This document shows, in pieces, positions 42,623 through 49,635 of a stretch of DNA of 64,000 nt. Below the pieces are notes generated by a model, which worked only from the letters and a program-made list of their open reading frames with translations, did not search any database and was not told where the DNA came from. The DNA lies in NCBI GenBank assembly GCA_965199135.1, contig OZ240685.1, forward strand, positions 3,100,001 to 3,164,000, written 5' to 3'. A program made the translations under genes and the position numbers. Each line of letters starts with the position of its first letter. The stretch's first letter is position 1. Source of the stretch: EB88 sp965199135 (GTDB taxonomy: Bacteria > Acidobacteriota > Terriglobia > Terriglobales > Acidobacteriaceae).

Positions 42623-43684
42623 TCAGGGAAGGATAACCGTCTTGATGCCACGTGTGGCACCACTGCTCATGGTTTGATACAGCGTGACAACATCGCCAAG
42701 ACCGGCGCGGCCGGTGAGAAAGCGCTTCGCCTGGAATCGGCCGCTGCCAAGCATCGCGAGCGCGAGGCGCACAGTGTGAGGCGTGTGGTGGAAGCTCGCC
42801 CGGAGTGACAGGCCGCTGTAATGCAGCTGGTTGGTGTCGAGTTGCACCTGAGTGCCTGCCGGCGGTCCTCCGAAGAAGTTGACGGTGCCGCCTTTGCGCG
42901 CCATATCAACAGCCCAGCCCCACGTCGTAGGGGAGGCAACCGCCTCGATGGCTATGTCGACGCCGCGCGATTCCTCGGTCAGCGTCCGCACAGCCGTAAC
43001 CGGGCTGCTTCCATCCTTCGGCAGCAGCACTGTCTCTGCCGCACCAAGGGCCTTGGCAGCAGCGGCCTGCTCGGGGTGCTTGCAAACAGCGATGACAGAG
43101 ATGCCGCTGAGTGCAGCGGCGTGCACGAACAGAAGCCCGATCGGGCCAGCGCCGATCACCGCGAGCGTGTTGCCTGCACGCGCATTCGATTCTTCGAGAC
43201 CCAGCAGAACACAGGCCAGTGGCTCGGTCAGTGCTGCCTGTTCCAGTGGCAGGTGAGCCGGAACGCGCAGCGTGTTCTTGGCTGCGATCCGTGCCGGCAC
43301 GCGCAGGTACTCCGCGTAGGCGCCATTGTTGAAGAGCAGATCGTCACAGAGATTTGGCTGCGACGCGCGGCAGTAAAAACATTGTCCGCATGGCGCCGAG
43401 TTCAGCGCGACGACCTGGTCCCCCGGGGCAAAGGGCGCGCCCTTGCCTGCTTCCTCAACGATGCCGGCAATCTCATGCCCGAACGGAATAGGGGGCTGAA
43501 GCATCCGGGCATGGTAGCCGCGACGAAATACCTTCAGGTCGGTCCCGCATGTCAGCGCTGCGCTCACACGCAGCACCAGCTCGCCGGCCGCCGCGCGTGG
43601 CCGCGGCACTTCTTCGAGCCGCAGGTCTTCCCTGCCGTACAGCACAGCAGCCTGCATGGTGCGTGTGCCGAGTAGGGGGCTCAT
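42623..43684 (-). CDS. Zinc-dependent alcohol dehydrogenase (MDR) in hopanoid operon, first
   Basis: A 353-residue medium-chain dehydrogenase. Catalytic-zinc ligands are in ALTCGTDLKVF (Cys) and PFGHEIAGIVE (His, Glu). The structural-zinc cysteines are in CGQCFYCRASQPNLC. The cofactor motif is LAVIGAGPIGLLFVHAA. The start MSPLLGTRTMQ at 43684 overlaps the previous gene stop (ATGA). Its position between hpnC and hpnG makes a role in hopanoid side-chain reduction plausible, but the sequence itself does not name the substrate. Confidence 0.88.
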   Translation of the reverse strand: MSPLLGTRTMQAAVLYGREDLRLEEVPRPRAAAGELVLRVSAALTCGTDLKVFRRGYHARMLQPPIPFGHEIAGIVEEAGKGAPFAPGDQVVALNSAPCGQCFYCRASQPNLCDDLLFNNGAYAEYLRVPARIAAKNTLRVPAHLPLEQAALTEPLACVLLGLEESNARAGNTLAVIGAGPIGLLFVHAAALSGISVIAVCKHPEQAAAAKALGAAETVLLPKDGSSPVTAVRTLTEESRGVDIAIEAVASPTTWGWAVDMARKGGTVNFFGGPPAGTQVQLDTNQLHYSGLSLRASFHHTPHTVRLALAMLGSGRFQAKRFLTGRAGLGDVVTLYQTMSSGATRGIKTVILP

Positions 43685-44817
43685 CGATTCGCTCCTTGAG
43701 GCGTCATGAAGATCTTCATGGAGTCCGCCACTGGGTGCGATGCGATGCGGATGGCTTCTACCGCCTCGGCGAGCGAGAAGCGATGGGAGATGAGCTTGGT
43801 CAGATCGAATCCGCTGCGATAGCCGTCGAAAACCAGCTGTGCGCCTTCCTCCTGGATCTCGACTGACGCGCTGTAGGACCCGATCAGGGATTTCTCGTCC
43901 ATGCAGATCGCGGCCGGATCGACCGGGGCGTCGCCATGCTGCGTCTGCGCGAACAGCAGCACGCGTCCGCCACACCGGGCAGCGTTCATCGCGACCTTGA
44001 TCAACGGATCACCGGCAACCGCGAGGATCACGGCATCCGCGCCGCGGCCTTCGCTCTCGGCGTGTGTGCGCGCAACGACATCTTCTTTCGCTGCATCGAT
44101 CGGATGGTGGAGGCCGTACTCGGCCGCGATCGCATGGCGTTCCGGGTAGAGGTCGGAGGTGAGCACCTTGGCGCCCGTGCGCGCAGCAAGCGCCGCGAGA
44201 ATGATCCCGATCGGACCCTGGCCGATGACGAGAACCGTCTCATCGGGCTCGAGTGCGAGATTCTTGATCGCCTTCAGGCAGGTATTGACTGGCTCGATGA
44301 AGGCGGCCTGCTCGAAGGGAATGCCATCGGGGATCTTCACGAGGCCACCTTCCACGATCCAATCCATCACGCGCACGTACTCGGCGAAACCACCGCCTGA
44401 GGGTTCAAACGCAGCCGTAACGCCGACCCTCTTGTATGTCGGGCATTGCGCAAAGGTCTTCTTGCGGCAGTAGTAGCAGTGGCCGCACGGGATGTGATGG
44501 AAGACCATCGCGCGGTCGCCGGGTGCGACGTTCGTGACGCCTTCCCCGACGGCCACCACGGTGCCTGCGGTCTCGTGCCCAAAGACGCGGGGTGCGGAGT
44601 GAGAGCCAGTGTGAATCTTCTTAAGGTCGGTGCCACAGATGCCGCAGGCGGCTACCTGGAGCAGCACCTCGCCCGGGCCGATCGCCGGAACGGGCACGTC
44701 TTCGACGCGTACGTCGTCCACGCCACGATAGACGGCGGCCTGCATCGTCGCCGGCAGCGGTATCTCTGCTGCGGCAGCGGGCCGATGAGCGATGTGGGTC
44801 GCTGATGCCATGATCAT
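43681..44817 (-). CDS. Zinc-dependent alcohol dehydrogenase (MDR) in hopanoid operon, second
   Basis: A 378-residue MDR enzyme. Zinc sites are seen in AACGICGTDLKKIH, RVFGHETAGTVV and CGHCYYCRKKTFAQC. The nucleotide motif is VLVIGQGPIGIILAALA, and residues after ARTGAKVLTSDLYPER suggest NAD(H), since an aspartate follows the strand. It differs clearly from its neighbour, so it is not a recent duplicate. Its start overlaps the hpnG stop (TGATG at 44815-44819), and it is coupled to the next dehydrogenase. Two distinct dehydrogenases together suggest two redox steps or a heteromer. Confidence 0.88.
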   Translation of the reverse strand: MIMASATHIAHRPAAAAEIPLPATMQAAVYRGVDDVRVEDVPVPAIGPGEVLLQVAACGICGTDLKKIHTGSHSAPRVFGHETAGTVVAVGEGVTNVAPGDRAMVFHHIPCGHCYYCRKKTFAQCPTYKRVGVTAAFEPSGGGFAEYVRVMDWIVEGGLVKIPDGIPFEQAAFIEPVNTCLKAIKNLALEPDETVLVIGQGPIGIILAALAARTGAKVLTSDLYPERHAIAAEYGLHHPIDAAKEDVVARTHAESEGRGADAVILAVAGDPLIKVAMNAARCGGRVLLFAQTQHGDAPVDPAAICMDEKSLIGSYSASVEIQEEGAQLVFDGYRSGFDLTKLISHRFSLAEAVEAIRIASHPVADSMKIFMTPQGANR

Positions 44818-45512
44818 CAGGATATCAACTTCACCTGCCCCAAAACGTATGGCATCGCACTTGCGAGTGACTCTGCGGCTTCCCTGCTGTTGCGGCCGAG
44901 TTCCATCAGCGGCGACCAGGCGCCTGGCCGCAGCAGCGCGTGGAGCACAAAAGCACCCATGCGCATCTGCCCGGCGGGGTTGATAAAGCGGTTGAGATCC
45001 GGCAGACGATCCCCGGCGTTGTCGGAGATTCCCCTGACGCACTCGAACCGAAGGCCATGCGCGCGAGCGAGGCGGCCGATCGTCGCAGCCTCCATGTCGA
45101 CCAACTCGGCCTGGTACCGCAGTGCCAGAGCTTCCTTCTCGTCTGCGCGGGCGACGTGGTCGAGCGTCACGAGCCGCAGGGGAGCCATGGGCCCGGTCTG
45201 TCGCGAATCAGTAGCGAAGCGCTCGCCAGTGCGCGCATCCACCACCTCGGCGACGGTATAGATGTCCGGGGCTGTCACCGCTTCTGTCAGCGCGCCAGCC
45301 CACCCGTAGGAGATGACCGTGTCCAGTACGCCAGCGGCCTCGCGCACGGCGGCAAACGACCGGGTGGCCGCGGCACCACCCATGCCCTCCGCGGCGGCGA
45401 AGCATTCTGCATTGCCGATCTGCCCGATGAACACCTGGTCCGTACGCGGCCACTGGCGCACCAGGGGTTTTAGCTCAGCCGGGAGCGCCGCGATGATGCC
45501 GATCCGCTTCAT
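44817..45512 (-). CDS. hpnG: Hopanoid-associated phosphorylase HpnG
   Basis: A 231-residue protein of the nucleoside phosphorylase/MTA nucleosidase fold. The start is MKRIGIIAALPAELKPLV at 45512. Other motifs are GNAECFAAAEGMGGAAA, VISYGWAGALTEAV, and AELVDMEAATIGRLA, the family's substrate-binding glutamate segment. HpnG is known to remove adenine from adenosylhopane made by HpnH, giving ribosylhopane or its phosphate. It overlaps hpnA by four bases and the second dehydrogenase by three, so the translation of the run is coupled. Confidence 0.88.
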   Translation of the reverse strand: MKRIGIIAALPAELKPLVRQWPRTDQVFIGQIGNAECFAAAEGMGGAAATRSFAAVREAAGVLDTVISYGWAGALTEAVTAPDIYTVAEVVDARTGERFATDSRQTGPMAPLRLVTLDHVARADEKEALALRYQAELVDMEAATIGRLARAHGLRFECVRGISDNAGDRLPDLNRFINPAGQMRMGAFVLHALLRPGAWSPLMELGRNSREAAESLASAMPYVLGQVKLIS

Positions 45513-46519
45513 CGGGCAGGTCTTTCCGAGGGCGCATAGCCGTTGGCGCGAAACCAGTCGATCGCCGAGCGCAGCGCCTGGTACACCGGCACCACGCGGA
45601 AACCCAGTTCTCGTTCCGCCTTGGCCGAGGAGGCGAACATCTTCTTCTGCCCCATGCGGACCGCCTCCACGGTCGCGCGCGGCTCCTTGCCACGGATGCG
45701 GCCGGTGATCCACTCGTCGAAGAAGGCGAAGAGCAGCGCGACTGTGACGGGCACCTTGTGTTTCGGCGAGGCGATACCGGTGATCGTGGACATCTTGTCG
45801 AGGATCTGTTTGAGCGTGAGATTTTCGCCGCCCAGGATGTATCGCTCGCCCGGCCGGCCCAGGGACAGCGATGCAACGTGCGTGCGCGCGACCTCGGCGG
45901 CGTCGACCAGGTTCAGCCCAGTGTCCATGTAGGCGGGAAAGTTGCCGTTCAGGAAATCCACGACGATGCGGCCCGTGGGTGTGGGCTTCACATCGCCAGA
46001 GCCGATCGGGGTTGTCGGGTTGAGCGTGATCACATGCTGCCCTGCCTGCGCGGCTTCAAGCGCCACCTGCTCGGCCATATATTTCGATCGCTTGTAGTGG
46101 CCGACCATGTTCGCGAGCGTGACCGGCGTGGCTTCGTCGACGATCATCCCGTTCTTCTGGAAGCCCATCGTCGCGACGCTCGAGGTGTAAACCGTGCGGG
46201 CGACCCCTTCCTCACGTGCCATTGCGAGCAGCGCGCGTGTGCCCTCGACGTTGGCCCGGTACATCTCCTCGGGGTCGCGGACCCATAACCGGTAGTCGGC
46301 AGCCACATGCATCAGGGCATCGCAGCCGCGCAGGCCGGAGCGGAGCGTTTCGGGCTGGCGAAGATCGCCCACAACGGTGTCGAAGCCGCGCAGTTCCTGT
46401 AAATTGCGCAGGTCGCTGGTAGGCCGGACCAGCACCCTTAATGCTGCCCCCTCTGCCACAAGCGCGCGCGCCACGTGCGCGCCCAGAAATCCTGTTGCCC
46501 CTGTAATGAAGACTTTCAT
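45509..46519 (-). CDS. hpnA: Hopanoid-associated sugar epimerase HpnA
   Basis: A 336-residue extended SDR (NDP-sugar epimerase-like). It begins MKVFITGATGFLGAHVARAL with the NAD motif, has the triad serines in VYTSSVATMG and the YxxxK pair in GHYKRSKYMAEQ. GSGDVKPTPTGRIVVDFLNG and RYILGGENLTLKQIL are typical of HpnA. Its catalytic role in hopanoid modification is not settled; a sugar or side-chain reaction is assumed. It is the first gene of the operon and lies 54 bases from the divergent monooxygenase-like gene, so that gap holds the promoters. Confidence 0.9.
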   Translation of the reverse strand: MKVFITGATGFLGAHVARALVAEGAALRVLVRPTSDLRNLQELRGFDTVVGDLRQPETLRSGLRGCDALMHVAADYRLWVRDPEEMYRANVEGTRALLAMAREEGVARTVYTSSVATMGFQKNGMIVDEATPVTLANMVGHYKRSKYMAEQVALEAAQAGQHVITLNPTTPIGSGDVKPTPTGRIVVDFLNGNFPAYMDTGLNLVDAAEVARTHVASLSLGRPGERYILGGENLTLKQILDKMSTITGIASPKHKVPVTVALLFAFFDEWITGRIRGKEPRATVEAVRMGQKKMFASSAKAERELGFRVVPVYQALRSAIDWFRANGYAPSERPAR

Positions 46520-46573
46520 CGGTCTTTGTCATTGTACGGACCAAGGGCTGCATCCCAATTTGTCGGAGGATTT

Positions 46574-46879
46574 ATGGACAAGCTAGCAATCTGGGCACAG
46601 CTCGAAGCCAAGCCGGGCAAGGAAGCCGAAGTGGAAGCGTTCCTGAAGTCGGCCCTGCCGATGGCACAGGCCGAGACCGGGACGACCACCTGGTACGCAC
46701 TGAAGATCGGTCCATCGAAGTACGGGATCTTCGACACCTTTGCGGATCATGACGCGCGGGAAAAACACCTGTCCGGCGACATCGCGAAGGCGCTGTTTGC
46801 CAAGGCCGAAGAGCTCTTTGCCAAGCCGCCCGAGATCGACAAGCCAGAGATCCTTGCAGCAAAGGCTCCAGGCGCGTAA
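46574..46879 (+). CDS. Antibiotic-biosynthesis-monooxygenase-like small protein
   Basis: A 101-residue ferredoxin-fold ABM-domain protein. LAIWAQLEAKPGKEAEVEAF is the typical first strand and helix, and TTTWYALKIGPSKYGIFDTF the central sheet. The end (AKALFAKAEELFAKPPE) is helical. Family members are cofactor-free monooxygenases, haem degraders or simple ligand-binding proteins; the function here cannot be decided. GGAGGA precedes the ATG at 46574. It is transcribed away from hpnA and followed by a dispersed repeat. Confidence 0.82.
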   Translation: MDKLAIWAQLEAKPGKEAEVEAFLKSALPMAQAETGTTTWYALKIGPSKYGIFDTFADHDAREKHLSGDIAKALFAKAEELFAKPPEIDKPEILAAKAPGA

Positions 46880-46897
46880 GCGCGCTCCTCAAACGAC

Positions 46898-46982
46898 GTC
46901 ATTCTGAGCAGAACGAGGGACCCGTGCTTCCCCTGCTGTGCCCGGCAGGTTGGATCGCTGGTCCCTCTTCGTTCAGGATGAC
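46898..46982. repeat. Dispersed inverted-repeat element
   Basis: The left arm at 46898-46922 (gtcattctgagcagaacgag plus ggacc) and the right arm at 46960-46982 (ggtccctcttcgttcaggat plus gac) are imperfect inverted copies around a 37-base centre that itself contains a short hairpin. The unit lies between convergent stops and looks like a REP-like or MITE-like element. A related single arm lies at 2812-2845. Confidence 0.7.
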
Positions 46983-47015
46983 TCCAATTTCGATGGCGAG
47001 CTGTAGGATCGCCAG

Positions 47016-47906
47016 CTAACTCCCCGCTGCGGCCCATCTCCCTACAACCGCACCAACTTCCTTCAGAACCGCTTCGCGCTCGTCGGCGGACGGCGTTGTG
47101 GCGTTGTAGAGCGCTGCCACGATGACAGGTGAATGTCCGGGAGGCCAGGCAATCGCCGTGTCGTTGGTCTCGGTATCTCCTGTCCCGGTCTTGTCGCCGA
47201 TCTTCCAGCCAACGGGCATGCCGGCACGGAGACGATCCTTTCCGGTCTGGCACTGCAACACCCAGCCGAGCAGGCGCTCGCGGGACCCAGGATGAAGCGT
47301 ATCTCCGAGCAGGAGCTTCTGCGTGAGCGCGACGAACGCTCGCGGGCTGGTGGTGTCGCGATCCCCGGAGGCTGTGTTCATCGCCAACTCGATCCGGTCG
47401 AGCCGCGTCACCGGGTCGCCCTGTGCGCGCACAAAGCGCGTGTAACCCTGCGGGCCACCGATCTTCGCAAGCAGAAGGTTCGCTCCCCCGTTGTCACTCA
47501 CCTCGACCACGGCTGCACAGAGCTCTGCAACTGACAGCGAACCCTTGCCATCGACCAGGTGCGCTCGCGTGACCGGGGCGACACCTGGGATCTCGCCGGC
47601 TGTGTACGGCACCTGGTCCGACAGCCTCAGCTCCCCGGCATCGACCCGGGCGAGCACGGCAGCAGCGAGCGGCAGCTTGAACATACTGCACATCAGGAAG
47701 CGTTCATCCGCGCGATGAGCGAGCTGGCGTCCTGTTTGGGTATCGAGTGCGAAGACGCCGAGACGGCCGCCATGGCGTGCTTCGATCGTGGCGATTGGAT
47801 CCTCGGCGTCCGCCCAAGCAGAATGCGGCGTAAAGGAAACGGCCGACGCACATGCGCCAGCCGTGAGGAGAGAGAGAACGGTTCTGCGATTCACAGGGAC
47901 GAGCAT
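47016..47906 (-). CDS. Class A beta-lactamase
   Basis: A 296-residue serine beta-lactamase. The N-terminus has a twin-arginine-like signal (NRRTVLSLLTAGACASAVS). The active-site motifs are complete: S74-x-x-K77 in CSMFKLPL, SDN at 137-139 (VSDNGG), the Omega-loop E173 in RIELAMN, and KTG at 239-241 (DKTGTGD). A cysteine precedes the nucleophile. It should hydrolyse beta-lactams in the periplasm; the spectrum is unknown. It starts 21 bases after the unknown gene coupled to hpnH, so it may be transcribed with the hopanoid genes. Confidence 0.93.
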   Translation of the reverse strand: MLVPVNRRTVLSLLTAGACASAVSFTPHSAWADAEDPIATIEARHGGRLGVFALDTQTGRQLAHRADERFLMCSMFKLPLAAAVLARVDAGELRLSDQVPYTAGEIPGVAPVTRAHLVDGKGSLSVAELCAAVVEVSDNGGANLLLAKIGGPQGYTRFVRAQGDPVTRLDRIELAMNTASGDRDTTSPRAFVALTQKLLLGDTLHPGSRERLLGWVLQCQTGKDRLRAGMPVGWKIGDKTGTGDTETNDTAIAWPPGHSPVIVAALYNATTPSADEREAVLKEVGAVVGRWAAAGS

Positions 47907-47927
47907 CGCACGAAGTCAGGCAGAGAG

Positions 47928-48422
47928 CTAGTCGAGCGTCTCAGGCTGGATCGCGATGTTCTTTTCGCCGGCAGCCTTTTTCTCGTGATACTTCTTCACC
48001 CACGCGTCGAAGCTCTTGCCTGCGGCAGTATCGCGCCCGGTAAACTGCAGTGCCGCGATCTCGCTGTAGGCGACGTTGACCTTGGTGCGTGCATTTGAAG
48101 GGATCACGCGAACGACAGAGTCCTGGAGGGTGTCGCCGAGCCGGCGATCGAAGACGTAGCCATTCAGCGTCTGGCCATCGCGCAGGGTCAGCGTGACATC
48201 GCCCCGATAATCGAACGCCTTTTCAAACGCAACGCGCTTTTCTTCGTCCGTCGCCAGCTCCGGGATCCAGCCTTCCAGTTGCTCGCGTTCCCGTCCCGCG
48301 GCGATCTCGAGCTGGTCCGGATCGATGTGGGCGTCCATGCCCTTGCCGCTGATCTCCTCGGCTCCGGTGGGAGGTGCCGGCGCGACACCGGTGCCAAAGT
48401 TAGGGACTTCGTTCGGGTTCAT
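47928..48422 (-). CDS. Unknown protein translationally coupled to hpnH
   Basis: A 164-residue hydrophilic protein without signal peptide. The first 60 residues are acidic and Pro-rich (FGTGVAPAPPTGAEEISGKG). The region 70-135 is strand-rich: FDYRGDVTLTLRDGQTLNGY and NVAYSEIAALQFTGRDTAAG, reminiscent of a small SH3/Sm-like barrel. The C-terminal part is a charged helix (FDAWVKKYHEKKAAGEKN). Its start overlaps the hpnH stop by four bases (ATGA), which points to related function or shared regulation. I recognise no family. Confidence 0.75.
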   Translation of the reverse strand: MNPNEVPNFGTGVAPAPPTGAEEISGKGMDAHIDPDQLEIAAGREREQLEGWIPELATDEEKRVAFEKAFDYRGDVTLTLRDGQTLNGYVFDRRLGDTLQDSVVRVIPSNARTKVNVAYSEIAALQFTGRDTAAGKSFDAWVKKYHEKKAAGEKNIAIQPETLD

Positions 48423-49555
48423 CGGACCGAGGTCTCCTGTTCCACGGTGACGTGCGTGTGGACGGGATTGCTGATCTGCACGAGCGGGGCATGGGTGTGC
48501 TTCGCCGGCTCATTCAGAAGGTCAAGCGCACCGCGGTCCTCATACTTCGCGAACAGAGTTGCGAGTGCAGTCTCGGCAAAACCCTTCCACGACGAGAAGG
48601 TGTAGTAGGCGCCCGATGCCTCGTAACCCGAGTGCACCATGCAGTTCGCGCACTTGGGATTGCCGCTTTCCGTACCGTAATTGGCCCAGTCGGTGGTCTC
48701 GATCAGCTCGTTGAATGTGTCGGCGTAGCCATCCTGCAGAAGGTAACAGGGTTTCTGCCAGCCGAAGACCGAGTATGCCGGCATGCCCCAGGGCGTGCAA
48801 GTAAACTCGCGCTTGCCCATAAGGAACTCCATGTACATGGGCGACGCATTGAACTTCCAGCTCTTCTTGCGGTTCGAAAGGATTGCGCGGAACAGCCGGC
48901 GCGAACGGGCACGACCAAGAAAGTGCTTCTGATCGGGCGCCTTCTCGTAGGTGTAGCCGGGAGCCACCATCATGCCCTCGACGCCGAGTTCCATCAGCTC
49001 GTCGAAGAACAGACGCACCGAGTTCGGGTCGGCGCCGTCGAACAACGTCGTATTCGTCGTGACCCGGAAGCCAGCGGCAACCGCAGCCTTGATGCCTTCG
49101 ACCGCAATGTCGTAGCCGCCTTCGCGACAGACCGAGAAGTCATGGTGTTCGCGCTGGCCGTCGAGGTGCACCGAAAAGCTCAGGTACTTCGAGGGCTTGA
49201 ACAGGTGCAGCTTCTCCTTGAGCAGCAGCGCGTTCGTGCACATGTAGACATACTTCTTGCGCTCTACGAGGCCGGCCACAATCTCGGCGATCTGCGGATG
49301 CAGGAGGGGCTCGCCGCCAGGGATCGAAACCATGGGGGTGCCGGCTTCTTCAACCGCGCGGAAACACTCTTCCGGTGAGAGTTCCTGCTTGAGGATGTGA
49401 GCCGGGTACTGGATCTTGCCGCAGCCCGCACACGCAAGGTTGCAGCGGAAGAGCGGCTCAAGCATGGTCACGAGCGGGAACCGCTTCCGGCCGCTCATCT
49501 TCTGCTTCAGGATGTAGGTGGCCACGGTCCAGGCCTGCGATACGGGTACTGCCAT
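48419..49555 (-). CDS. hpnH: Adenosyl-hopene transferase HpnH (radical SAM)
   Basis: A 378-residue radical SAM enzyme with the cluster motif RCNLACAGCG (C38, C42, C45), PGGEPLLHPQIAEI and YMCTNALLLKEKL. The C-terminal half has further cysteines (SGNPKCANCMVHSG, PCYLLQDGYADTF). HpnH is known to join a 5'-deoxyadenosyl group to diploptene, giving adenosylhopane, the first step of side-chain building. It begins MAVPVSQAWTVATYILKQK, typical of the family. It follows shc after an 80-base gap and is coupled to the unknown gene at 47928. Confidence 0.95.
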   Translation of the reverse strand: MAVPVSQAWTVATYILKQKMSGRKRFPLVTMLEPLFRCNLACAGCGKIQYPAHILKQELSPEECFRAVEEAGTPMVSIPGGEPLLHPQIAEIVAGLVERKKYVYMCTNALLLKEKLHLFKPSKYLSFSVHLDGQREHHDFSVCREGGYDIAVEGIKAAVAAGFRVTTNTTLFDGADPNSVRLFFDELMELGVEGMMVAPGYTYEKAPDQKHFLGRARSRRLFRAILSNRKKSWKFNASPMYMEFLMGKREFTCTPWGMPAYSVFGWQKPCYLLQDGYADTFNELIETTDWANYGTESGNPKCANCMVHSGYEASGAYYTFSSWKGFAETALATLFAKYEDRGALDLLNEPAKHTHAPLVQISNPVHTHVTVEQETSVR

Positions 49556-49635
49556 AGTCTCTTTACCCCTTCAGTGCTGCGGTGGGTCGGCTGTAAGGTT
49601 CTTGCAGAGCTGCTTTGTCTGCCCTGGCCTTGCGC

